From Methylobacterium sp. FF17 (GTDB lineage: Bacteria; Pseudomonadota; Alphaproteobacteria; Rhizobiales; Beijerinckiaceae), in assembly GCF_025813715.1 (NCBI RefSeq), contig NZ_CP107532.1:868001-932000 (forward strand): a DNA stretch of 64,000 nt. Direction: 5' to 3'. The first letter of the stretch is position 1. Each line of letters begins with the position of its first letter. Below the pieces are notes generated by a model. That model was given only the letters and a program-made list of their open reading frames with translations. It did no database searches and was not told the origin of the DNA. Positions 7,866 to 15,739 of this stretch are shown here, piece after piece. The translations under genes were made by a program, and so were the position numbers.

Positions 7866-8738
7866 CTACTCGGCCGCGACGCGGCTCGCCTCGCGGTAGG
7901 GATGCGCCGGGTAGGTGCCGATGATGCGGACCTCCCGCGAGAAGAAGCCGAGTTCGGCGAGCGCGCGGGCGAGGCCCGGCTCCTCGGGATGGCCGTCGAC
8001 CTCCGCGTAGAACTGGGTCGCGGAGAACTGGCCCTCGACCATGTAGCTCTCGAGCTTCGACATGTTCACGCCGTTGGTGGCAAAGCCCCCCAGCGCCTTG
8101 TAGAGGGCCGCCGGGATGTTGCGGACCCGGAAGATGAAGCTCGTGACGACGGCGGCCGCATCCGGCCGGACCGGTTCGGGCTCGGGCGCGAACACCACGA
8201 AGCGCGTGGTGTTGTGGCTCTCGTCCTCGACGTCGCGGGCGAGGATCTCAAGGCCGTAGACCTCGGCCGCCAGGGCGGGCGCCAGGGCGCCCCGGCTCGG
8301 GTCGCCGGCCTCCGCCACCTCGCGGGCGGCCCCGGCGGTGTCGCCCGCCACCACGGCCCGCAAGCCGAGGCGCCGGATGATCTTGCGGCACTGCCCCAGC
8401 GCGTGGACGTGGCTGTGCACGCTGGTCAGGGCCTGAACGGGGGTGCCCGGCAGGGCCATGAGCTGGAAATGGATCGGCAGGAAGTGCTCGGCCACGATGT
8501 GCAGGCCCGAGGTCGGGATGAGGTGGTGGATGTCCGCGACGCGGCCGGCGATCGAGTTCTCGATGGGGATCATCGCGCGGTCGGCGCGCCCCTCCTTCAC
8601 CGCCGCGAAGGCGTCCTCGAAGGTCGGGCAGGGCAGCGAGGTCCAGTCCGGATAGGCCTGGGCGCAGAGGATGTGGGAATTCGCGCCGGGCTCGCCCTGA
8701 TAGGAGATGGTGCGCGGGGACAGGCTGCCCTGGGACAT
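7866..8738 (-). CDS. pheA: Prephenate dehydratase
   Basis: Converts prephenate to phenylpyruvate in phenylalanine synthesis. It is a monofunctional 290-residue form with no chorismate mutase domain, as in most alphaproteobacteria. The N-terminal catalytic periplasmic-binding-like domain begins ISYQGEPGANSH and includes IPIENSIAGRV. The dehydratase signature SHNTTRFVV with its catalytic Thr is near residue 175. A C-terminal ACT domain (about 195-275) contains GVNMSKLESYMVEGQF, equivalent to the phenylalanine-sensing segment, implying feedback inhibition. The start is the ATG at 8736-8738. It lies 23 bp after kdsB on the same strand, so the two are probably co-transcribed. Confidence 0.95.
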   Translation of the reverse strand: MSQGSLSPRTISYQGEPGANSHILCAQAYPDWTSLPCPTFEDAFAAVKEGRADRAMIPIENSIAGRVADIHHLIPTSGLHIVAEHFLPIHFQLMALPGTPVQALTSVHSHVHALGQCRKIIRRLGLRAVVAGDTAGAAREVAEAGDPSRGALAPALAAEVYGLEILARDVEDESHNTTRFVVFAPEPEPVRPDAAAVVTSFIFRVRNIPAALYKALGGFATNGVNMSKLESYMVEGQFSATQFYAEVDGHPEEPGLARALAELGFFSREVRIIGTYPAHPYREASRVAAE

Positions 8739-8761
8739 GGACGATCGGTCTTTCCGGGAAC

Positions 8762-9505
8762 TCAGTTCAGGCGGCGGGCCGTCAGGATGGCGCGGGCGCG
8801 CTCGAGGTCGGCGGGGGTGTCGACGCCGAGGGGCAGGTCGTCCACCACGATCGCGTCGATGCGCATGCCGGCCTCCAGGGCGCGCAGCTGCTCCAGCTTC
8901 TCGCGGGTCTCCAGCTCGCCCGGCGGCAGGGCCATGAAGCGCGCCAGCGACTTCCGGCGATACGCGTAGAGGCCGATGTGGTGGTAGAGCGGCCCCTCCC
9001 CCCAGGGCGCCTCGGCCCGGGTGAAGTAGAGGGCGCGCAGGCGCCGGGTGCCGACGCTGTGGCCGACGAGCTTGACCACGTTGGGGTCGCGCCGCTCGGC
9101 CTCGTGGGTGATGACGGCGCAGAGTGTGGCGATGTCCACCGTCCGGTCGGCCAGCGGCAGGATCGCGGCGCCGATGATGCCCGGATCGATGGTGGGCAGG
9201 TCCCCCTGGACGTTCACGACGACGTCGTGCTTGCCCTGCGGGTCGATGATCTCCAGGGCTTCGGCGAGGCGGTCGGAGCCCGAGGGGTGGTCGACCCGGG
9301 TCAGCACCGCGAGGCCGCCCACGGCCTCCACGGCCTCCACGATGGCGGGCGTGTCGGTGGCCACCACCACCGGTCCGATGCCGGCCTCGACGGCGCGGCG
9401 CCAGACATGGACGATCATGGGTTCGCCGGCCAGATCCGCCATCGGCTTGTTCGGCAGCCGAGTCGCGGCCATGCGGGCGGGGATGAGGACGAGGGGATCG
9501 GACAT
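8762..9505 (-). CDS. kdsB: 3-deoxy-manno-octulosonate cytidylyltransferase
   Basis: Activates Kdo with CTP to CMP-Kdo for lipid A-core assembly in the cytoplasm. The 247 residues match the family length. It carries the N-terminal nucleotide-binding stretch [20 protein letters not shown], the base-binding VATDT segment, [11 protein letters not shown] (metal/CTP site) and HIGLYAYRR later. The start is the ATG at 9503-9505. It heads a probable kdsB-pheA unit, a gene order common in Hyphomicrobiales, and is divergent from the cytochrome gene. Confidence 0.95.
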   Translation of the reverse strand: MSDPLVLIPARMAATRLPNKPMADLAGEPMIVHVWRRAVEAGIGPVVVATDTPAIVEAVEAVGGLAVLTRVDHPSGSDRLAEALEIIDPQGKHDVVVNVQGDLPTIDPGIIGAAILPLADRTVDIATLCAVITHEAERRDPNVVKLVGHSVGTRRLRALYFTRAEAPWGEGPLYHHIGLYAYRRKSLARFMALPPGELETREKLEQLRALEAGMRIDAIVVDDLPLGVDTPADLERARAILTARRLN

Positions 9506-9715
9506 CGCTCTGGGGCCCTGCTCCGGTTTGGCCGGTGCTTAACAGCCGCGATCCGGGTTGTCATGCCGGCTCGTCTCGCCGGCTCGTCTGGCGGGGTCGG
9601 CTCGCGACGCGTGAGGGCGCCGCCTGGAACCCGATCGCGGCGCGCGCGTCGAAGGGAAGTGAGGGAACGCGGCGACACCCGCCGCTCTGTGACGACGCGA
9701 CCCCCCACTCCGCCA

Positions 9716-9744
9716 TTGTCAAGGTCGGGCTCCGGCGGCTATGC
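9716..9744 (+). promoter_or_regulatory. Candidate sigma-70-type promoter for the cytochrome gene
   Basis: TTGTCA at 9716-9721 and CTATGC at 9739-9744 are separated by 17 bp, close to the alphaproteobacterial CTTGAC-N17-CTATAT form. The site is 96 bp before the cytochrome ATG. The rest of the 335-bp gap from 9506 to 9840 shows nothing else that I can support. Confidence 0.4.
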
Positions 9745-9840
9745 ACCCTCGACCGTTTCCAAAGTCCGGCCGGATTCAGGCGCCGGACTTCGCCCTGAAC
9801 CCCTTCCCCCCTCAGGCCGGCCGCACCGGAGTTGTCGAGA

Positions 9841-10716
9841 ATGGACTCTTTCGAGCTGAACAAGGTCGCGGGTGCCGCGCTCGGCGCGCTGCTGTTCGCC
9901 GTGGGGTCGGGCTTCGTCGCCGAGCTGATCTACCATCCCAAACCGCCGGGCAAGGCGGGCTATGCCCTGCCGGAGCCGCAGGCCAAGGCCGGCGCCGCCG
10001 CCGCGCCGGTGGCCGAGGCGGAGCCCCTGCCGATCCGGCTGGCCAGCGCCACGGTCGACAAGGGCCAGGCGGCCGCCAAGAAGTGCACCTCCTGCCACAG
10101 CTTCGAGAAGGGCGGCCCGAACAAGGTCGGCCCGCACCTCTGGGGCGTCGTGGAGCGCCAGAAGGCCCATGAGAGCGGCTTCGAGTATTCGGCGGCCCTG
10201 AAGGAGAAGGGCGGCACCTGGACCTACGACGATCTCGACCACTTCCTGACCAGCCCCAAGGGCTACGCGGCGGGCACCAAGATGGCCTTCGCCGGCATCT
10301 CCTCGCCGGCCGAGCGCGCCGACGTGATCCTGTATCTCCACAGCCTCGCCGACACCCCGGCCCCGCTCCCGGCCGCCGAGAAGAAGGCCGAGGCCAAGCC
10401 TGCAGATGCCAAGCCTGCGGAGAACAAGCCCGCCGCCGAGAAGCCCGCCGACGCCAAGCCGAAGCCGGATTCGAAGCCCGCCGCCGAGGTCCGGCGCGAG
10501 GAGACGCCGAAGGGCGGCAACGCCGACAAGCCCGTCGAGGACCAGAAGCCCGAGGTCAACGTGCCCGGCACGGCGGCCAAGCCCACGGTCGCGGGCGAGG
10601 AGGCCAACAAGCCGGCGTCCGTGAAGCCGGCCGACGACACCCCGATCCAGGCCGCCCCGTCCGCGCCCGCCGCCCCGGCCACCACCGTGCCGGCCGAGAA
10701 GCCCGCGCAGCCGTAA
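9841..10716 (+). CDS. cycM: Membrane-anchored class I cytochrome c, CycM-like, with a long Ala/Pro/Lys tail
   Basis: A 291-residue electron carrier, probably shuttling electrons between the bc1 complex and a terminal oxidase on the periplasmic face. An uncleaved N-terminal helix (VAGAALGALLFAVGSGFVAE, residues 8-27) anchors it. The haem motif is Cys82-Thr-Ser-Cys85-His86, and the axial Met is probably Met148 in GTKMAF. FEKGGPNKVGPHLWGVV after the haem motif is typical of mitochondrial-type cytochrome c. From residue about 180 the protein is low-complexity and Ala/Lys/Pro-rich, repeating EKPADAKP-like units for roughly 110 residues, which the usual CycM (about 180-200 residues) lacks. I use ATG 9841, although a TTG three codons earlier is possible. 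An intrinsic terminator follows. Confidence 0.88.
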   Translation: MDSFELNKVAGAALGALLFAVGSGFVAELIYHPKPPGKAGYALPEPQAKAGAAAAPVAEAEPLPIRLASATVDKGQAAAKKCTSCHSFEKGGPNKVGPHLWGVVERQKAHESGFEYSAALKEKGGTWTYDDLDHFLTSPKGYAAGTKMAFAGISSPAERADVILYLHSLADTPAPLPAAEKKAEAKPADAKPAENKPAAEKPADAKPKPDSKPAAEVRREETPKGGNADKPVEDQKPEVNVPGTAAKPTVAGEEANKPASVKPADDTPIQAAPSAPAAPATTVPAEKPAQP

Positions 10717-10740
10717 GCTTCAATTCCCTGACGAGAACAC

Positions 10741-10767
10741 GAGGCCGGGCATTGCCCGGCCTCTTTT
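10741..10767 (+). terminator. Intrinsic terminator after the cytochrome gene
   Basis: GAGGCCGGGCA and GCCCGGCCTC form a near-perfect stem with a tiny loop, followed by TTTT, 24 bp after the stop. The remainder of the gap up to 11034 holds only AT-richer sequence before the GGDEF-EAL gene, with no recognised feature. Confidence 0.85.
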
Positions 10768-11034
10768 CGTTCGGGCCCGCCGAGACGAGGCCGGGAGCCG
10801 GGGCAGAGGTTTGAGCCCGGGCAGGCTATGGACCCGGACGCGCTTCGGGGCAGGCCGGGAAACCCTCACCGCCCGGATTAACATAGGACAGGGAAAGCTC
10901 CGCGAAACACCAAGAAATCTTCGACGGCAGGCACGACATCCTGCGACCGAGATTCAAATGCTTTCCGGGGTGCAGCGCTTAGTAGAAATTTAGTTGTTGC
11001 GAGGCACAAACTCCCGAACTCGGCTAAGGCGATT

Positions 11035-12792
11035 TTGGCCAGGGCAGTGGATGTCTTCGAAATGGCCGCACCCCTCCGCAATCAGCTTGAGACGTCCCTC
11101 CGGGAGGCCATCGAGATCGATGCCGGACCGATGGCGGGCATTCCGGTCCGCGGCGCCGGCCTGCTGCCCTACCTCGACGAGATGCGCCACGGCCTCCTGC
11201 TGATCGACGAGCGCGGGCGCGTCGTTCTCGCCTCCGGGCAGACCCTGCGCCTCATCGGCCGCGAGGCCGTCCCGATCGCGGAAGGCTCCTCCCTGCGGCA
11301 GGTCCTGAAGGTCATCCGGAACCACGCCGGGGACAGGTGGATGGAGGTGCGGGCCCGGCTCCCGCGCTCCTTCACCCAGCAGGCCTCCAGCACGTTCGAG
11401 GTGGCGCTGCCGGGGCACCTCCTGGAGGTCCACCTGCAACCGGTGGCGGGCGGCCGCTGGGCCATCGCGTTCGAGGACGTCACCGTGCGCCGGGCCGCCG
11501 AGGTCCAGGCCGAGGAGATGGCCCGCCAGGATCCGCTCACCGGCCTGCCCAACCGCCTCCTGCTGCACGAGCGTCTTCGGGAAGCCCTGAGCCGTCTGCA
11601 CCGGACGAACGAGGGCTGCGCGATCCTGCTGATCGATCTCGATCGCTTCAAGCCGATCAACGATACCCTGGGCCACCCCATGGGGGACGCCCTCCTGAAG
11701 AAGGTCGCGGACCGCCTCCGCTCGACCGTGCGGCTCACCGACACGGTGGCGCGGATCGGGGGCGACGAGTTCGTCATCCTGCAGACCGGGATTCGCGGGG
11801 GCGCCGATACGCAGGTGCTGGCCCGCCGCATCGTCGACCTCGTCGGCCGGACCTACATGGTCGAGGGGCAGCTCCTCACCATCGGCGCCAGCGTCGGGGT
11901 GGCGCTCGCGCCGACCGACGGCGACGATGCCGACCGGCTCCTCAAGAACGCCGACCTCGCGCTCTACCGCTCCAAGCTCGACGGACGGGGCACCTATCGC
12001 TTCTTCGAGCCGGAGATGGACGCGCGCATGCAGGCGCGGCGCCGGCTCGAACTCGACATGCGCCAGGCCCTGGCCCGCCGCGAGTTCTCCCTGCACTACC
12101 AGCCGCAGCTGCAGCTGGAGGGCAATCGCCTCGTCGGCTGCGAGGCGCTGATCCGCTGGCAGCACCCGACGCGCGGGATGGTCTCGCCCCTCGACTTCAT
12201 CCCGCTGGCCGAAGAGATCGGCCTCATCGTGCCCATCGGCGAATGGGTGATGCGCCAGGCCTGCCGCGACGCGGCGACCTGGCCCGACCCGCTCTCCGTC
12301 GCGGTGAACGTCTCGCCCGCGCAGTTCAAGAGCGAGCGCCTGGTCGAGATGGTGATGTCGGCCCTCGCCGCCTCCGGCCTCGCCGCCACCCGCCTCGAGG
12401 TGGAGATCACCGAAGGTGTCCTCCTGAACGAGAGCGAGAAGACCCTGCAGACCCTGCACCGCCTGCGCGAGCTCGGCGTGCGGGTGTCGATGGACGATTT
12501 CGGGACCGGCTACTCGTCCCTCAGCTACCTGCGCTCGTTCCCCTTCGACAAGATCAAGATCGACCGTTCCTTCGTGAACGACCTCTCGGGCAAGCGGGAC
12601 GGCGAGGCGATCATCCGCGCCATCGCGGGCCTCGGCCGCAGCCTCGGCATGACCACGGTCGCGGAGGGCGTCGAGACGGCCGACCAGCTGGACCGGATCC
12701 GGGCGGAGGGCTGCACCGACGTGCAGGGCTACCTCATCAGCAAACCCATCCCGGCCTCGGACGTCCTGGCCTTCCTGACCGCCGACCGCTGA
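11035..12792 (+). CDS. PAS-GGDEF-EAL cyclic-di-GMP protein
   Basis: 585 residues from the TTG at 11035, which has AAGG six bases upstream. ATG 11062 (MAAPLRNQLE) is an alternative start. Order: a PAS-like sensor (about 45-150, with HGLLLIDERGRVVLAS), then a GGDEF domain starting at DPLTGLPNR (residue 166), with the intact catalytic motif Gly242-Gly-Asp-Glu-Phe246. An EAL domain follows (E370-A-L, then VEITEGVLL, DDFGTGYSSLSYL and EGVE), apparently with all metal-binding acidic residues. Both cyclase and phosphodiesterase could therefore be active. No membrane segment is visible. The next gene, 30 bp away, encodes a BLUF photoreceptor, suggesting light input to c-di-GMP turnover. Confidence 0.93.
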   Translation: MARAVDVFEMAAPLRNQLETSLREAIEIDAGPMAGIPVRGAGLLPYLDEMRHGLLLIDERGRVVLASGQTLRLIGREAVPIAEGSSLRQVLKVIRNHAGDRWMEVRARLPRSFTQQASSTFEVALPGHLLEVHLQPVAGGRWAIAFEDVTVRRAAEVQAEEMARQDPLTGLPNRLLLHERLREALSRLHRTNEGCAILLIDLDRFKPINDTLGHPMGDALLKKVADRLRSTVRLTDTVARIGGDEFVILQTGIRGGADTQVLARRIVDLVGRTYMVEGQLLTIGASVGVALAPTDGDDADRLLKNADLALYRSKLDGRGTYRFFEPEMDARMQARRRLELDMRQALARREFSLHYQPQLQLEGNRLVGCEALIRWQHPTRGMVSPLDFIPLAEEIGLIVPIGEWVMRQACRDAATWPDPLSVAVNVSPAQFKSERLVEMVMSALAASGLAATRLEVEITEGVLLNESEKTLQTLHRLRELGVRVSMDDFGTGYSSLSYLRSFPFDKIKIDRSFVNDLSGKRDGEAIIRAIAGLGRSLGMTTVAEGVETADQLDRIRAEGCTDVQGYLISKPIPASDVLAFLTADR

Positions 12793-12822
12793 CCCGTATC
12801 GCGCTTCCCCGGAGCATCCGTC

Positions 12823-13728
12823 GTGAGTGACCTGTACCGCCTCGTCTACGCGAGCAAGAACCTCCTCCAGGGATCGGAGGCCGAGATCGCCCATGCGGTC
12901 TCGCAGATCCTCGCCGCGTCCCAGCGCAACAACACCCGGGTCGACGTGACCGGCGCCCTGATGTTCAACGCGGGCGCGTTCGCGCAGGTGCTGGAAGGCC
13001 CCCAGCAGGGGGTCGAGAGCACCTTCGAGCGCATCCAGTGCGATCCGCGCCACGGCGACGTGACGGTCCTGCAATGCGGCCCGGCCGAGGGCCGGAGCTT
13101 CACGAACTGGTCCATGGCCTTCGTCGGGCAATCCGATGCCGGCCGCACGCGCTGGGAGGGGATCGCGTCCGAGAGCGGTTTCGACCTGACGCGCCTCGAC
13201 GGCGACGCCGTGTTCGCCATGCTGCACGAACTCGTGCTCGACGAGGAAGGCCTCCCCGCCCCCGCGGCCGTCGCCGTGGATCTTCCCGCGAAGGCCGACA
13301 CGGCGGGCGCCGGGATGGACGTGGCGCGCGTTCGCGCGGAGCTGCCGCAACCCGGCCAGGTCCTGCAGGCGCGGCACGGCGCGGAAGCCAAGCCGGCCCC
13401 CGCGCCGGCACCCGCCCCCGAGACATCCCGGAACGACGCCGCCCCCGCGCCGAGGCCCGATGCGGTGCTCGGCGTCCTGCGGACCGCCCTCGCCCAGGAA
13501 CGCCAACTGACGACCGACCTGCGCAACGCGCTGGATGAGCTGCGCATCACGCTCGCCGTCCAGGAGGAACGCCTCGAGACCATGCAGCACGAGCGCGACC
13601 TCTGGGCGAAGCGCGCGCAGTTGCTGGCGACCGCCATGAGCCAGGAGGCGAGCGCGCTTCCGGTCCGCGCCCCGGAGCGGGACGCCACCCCGAGCCACCC
13701 GGCCGGCTCCATCCGAGCCGTCGCCTGA
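12823..13728 (+). CDS. BLUF-domain blue-light sensor with coiled-coil tail
   Basis: 301 residues from GTG 12823, with GGAG upstream. Residues 4-100 form a BLUF domain that binds FAD and senses blue light. The photocycle residues known from AppA are all present: Tyr9 in RLVYASKN, Asn37 in QRNNTRVDVTGAL, Gln55 in FAQVLEG, Trp96 and Met98 in FTNWSMAF. A variable Ala/Pro linker (about 145-215) leads to a predicted coiled coil (about 222-275, AQERQLTTDLRNALDELRIT and following) suited to dimerisation or partner binding. There is no enzymatic output domain, so it presumably acts on a partner, most likely the GGDEF-EAL protein encoded 30 bp upstream. That partnership is inferred from gene order. Confidence 0.93.
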   Translation: MSDLYRLVYASKNLLQGSEAEIAHAVSQILAASQRNNTRVDVTGALMFNAGAFAQVLEGPQQGVESTFERIQCDPRHGDVTVLQCGPAEGRSFTNWSMAFVGQSDAGRTRWEGIASESGFDLTRLDGDAVFAMLHELVLDEEGLPAPAAVAVDLPAKADTAGAGMDVARVRAELPQPGQVLQARHGAEAKPAPAPAPAPETSRNDAAPAPRPDAVLGVLRTALAQERQLTTDLRNALDELRITLAVQEERLETMQHERDLWAKRAQLLATAMSQEASALPVRAPERDATPSHPAGSIRAVA

Positions 13729-13852
13729 GGCGGGTTCGGAACCGCCCGGCTGCGCCCATGCGCCCGGTTGGCGTTCGCCGCCGGTCCGTCCTAGAACGTC
13801 GGCCGGCCCTCGCCGGTGAGGCGGGCCCCCGGAATCCGGAGACCGCCTGCCC

Positions 13853-15739
13853 GTGAAGCGAACAGCCCTGATCGGCCGCCTTCTTGCCGCCCTCGTGGTC
13901 CTGGCCCCGGCCCTGCCCGCCCGGGCCGCGCCCGATCCGGCCTCCACCGCGCCCAAGGGCGCCTGGATGCACGCCGTCACGCTGATGGGCGAGCCGAAAT
14001 ACGGCCCCGACTTCAAGCATTTCGAGTATGCCGACCCGAACGCCCCGAAGGGCGGGCTCCTGCGCCTCGGCGCGCAGGGCGGCTTCGACAACTTCAACTA
14101 CGTCGTGTCGGGCCTGAAGGGCGACCTCGAGGGGGGGATCGTCCAGATCTACGATACGCTGATGACGGAATCGGCCGACGAGCCCTTCACCTCCTACGGC
14201 CTCCTGGCCGAGGGCATGCGGCTGGCCGACGACCTCTCGGCGGTGTCCTACCGCCTGCGCGAGGGCGCCCGCTGGCACGACGGCAAGCCGGTGACGCCCG
14301 AGGACGTGGTCTGGTCCTTCGACGTCCTGAAGGCCAACAGCCCGTTCTACGCCGCCTATTACCAGACCGTGGCCAAGGCCGCCGTCACCGGCCCGCGCGA
14401 GGTGACCTTCACCTTCTCGGAGGCCGGCAACCGCGAGCTGCCCCAGGTGCTCGGCCAGTTGCGCGTGCTCCCCAAGCACTGGTGGACGGGCACCGACGCG
14501 CAGGGCAAGCCCCGCGACCCGACCCAGACCACCCTGGAAATCCCGCTGGGTTCCGGCCCCTATCGCCTCGCGAAGTTCGAGCCCGGGCGCAGCGCCACCT
14601 ACGAGCGGGTGGCCGATTACTGGGGCAAGGACCTGCCGGTGAACGCGGGGCGCAACAATTTCGGCACGATGCGCAACGAGTACTTCCGCGATGCCACCGT
14701 GCTGATCGAGGCGCTGAAGGGCGACCTCTTCGACTTCCGGGCCGAGAACGTGGCCCGCAACTGGGCCACCGCCTACGACAGCTTCCCCGCCGTGAAGGAG
14801 GGCCGCCTGATCAAGGAGGAGTTCCCGGATCGCGGCAACGGCAACATGCAGGCCTTCGTCTTCAACACCCGCCGGGGGAAGTTCGCCGATCCGCGCGTGC
14901 GCCGGGCCTTCAACCTCGCGATGAACTTCGAGGAGATGAACCGGGCGCTGTTCTTCGGCCTCTACAAGCGGATCGACTCCTACTATTTCGGCTCGGAGCT
15001 GGCATCGTCCGGGCTGCCGCAAGGGGACGAACTGGCGATCCTGGAGACGGTGCGGGACAAGGTTCCGCCGCGTGTCTTCACCGCCCCCTACGCCAATCCC
15101 GTCAACGGCAACCCCGACGCCGTCCGGGCGAACCTGCGCGAGGCCGTCGGCCTCCTGAAGCAGGCGGGCTACGAACTCCGCAACGGGCGCATGACCGACG
15201 TGAAGAGCGGCGAGCCGCTGACCGTCGAATTCCTCGAGTTCCAGAGCGTGTTCGAGCGGGTGGTGCTGCCCTTCGCGGCGCAATTGAAGCTCATCGGCAT
15301 CGACAGCAGCCTGCGGATGATCGACCAGGCCCAGTACCAGAACCGCATCCGGTCCTTCGACTTCGACGTCACCACGAGCTCCTGGCCGGAATCCCTCTCC
15401 CCGGGCAACGAGCAGCGCGAGTACTGGGGCTCGGCCGCCGCCGACAAGCCCGGCTCGCGCAACCTCATCGGTATCAAGGACCCCGCCATCGACGCGCTCA
15501 TCGAGCGGGTGATCTACGCGCGGGACCGTCCGGGCGTGCTGGCGGCGACGCGGGCCCTCGACCGGGTGCTGCTGGCCCACGATTTCGTGGTGCCGCAATG
15601 GGGCTCGAACGTCTCGCGCACCCTGCGCTGGAACCGGTTCAGCCGCCCCGAGGTGCTGCCGAAATACGGCAGCTCGGGCTTCCCCACCACCTGGTGGTAC
15701 GACGAGGCGCTCGCGGCCAAGACCGGGGCGCCCCGGTGA
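13853..15739 (+). CDS. Periplasmic solute-binding protein, YejA-like (first copy)
   Basis: 628 residues from GTG 13853. A Sec signal peptide (MKRTALIGRLLAALVVLAP ending near ARA-AP at residue 26) sends it to the periplasm. It belongs to the family 5 extracellular solute-binding proteins: GPDFKHFEYADPNAPKGG, ARWHDGKPVTPEDVVWSF, IPLGSGPYRLAKFEPGR and YFRDATVLIEALKGD are typical of YejA. YejABEF systems import peptides, including microcin C-type compounds. Its stop overlaps the start of a second YejA-like gene, so the pair is translationally coupled. Confidence 0.9.
   Translation: MKRTALIGRLLAALVVLAPALPARAAPDPASTAPKGAWMHAVTLMGEPKYGPDFKHFEYADPNAPKGGLLRLGAQGGFDNFNYVVSGLKGDLEGGIVQIYDTLMTESADEPFTSYGLLAEGMRLADDLSAVSYRLREGARWHDGKPVTPEDVVWSFDVLKANSPFYAAYYQTVAKAAVTGPREVTFTFSEAGNRELPQVLGQLRVLPKHWWTGTDAQGKPRDPTQTTLEIPLGSGPYRLAKFEPGRSATYERVADYWGKDLPVNAGRNNFGTMRNEYFRDATVLIEALKGDLFDFRAENVARNWATAYDSFPAVKEGRLIKEEFPDRGNGNMQAFVFNTRRGKFADPRVRRAFNLAMNFEEMNRALFFGLYKRIDSYYFGSELASSGLPQGDELAILETVRDKVPPRVFTAPYANPVNGNPDAVRANLREAVGLLKQAGYELRNGRMTDVKSGEPLTVEFLEFQSVFERVVLPFAAQLKLIGIDSSLRMIDQAQYQNRIRSFDFDVTTSSWPESLSPGNEQREYWGSAAADKPGSRNLIGIKDPAIDALIERVIYARDRPGVLAATRALDRVLLAHDFVVPQWGSNVSRTLRWNRFSRPEVLPKYGSSGFPTTWWYDEALAAKTGAPR

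Noticed and set aside
10990..14097. 1035-codon minus-strand frame opposite the GGDEF-EAL and BLUF genes
   Set aside because: The composition is typical of antisense reading in GC-rich DNA, and the plus-strand genes have clear domains.
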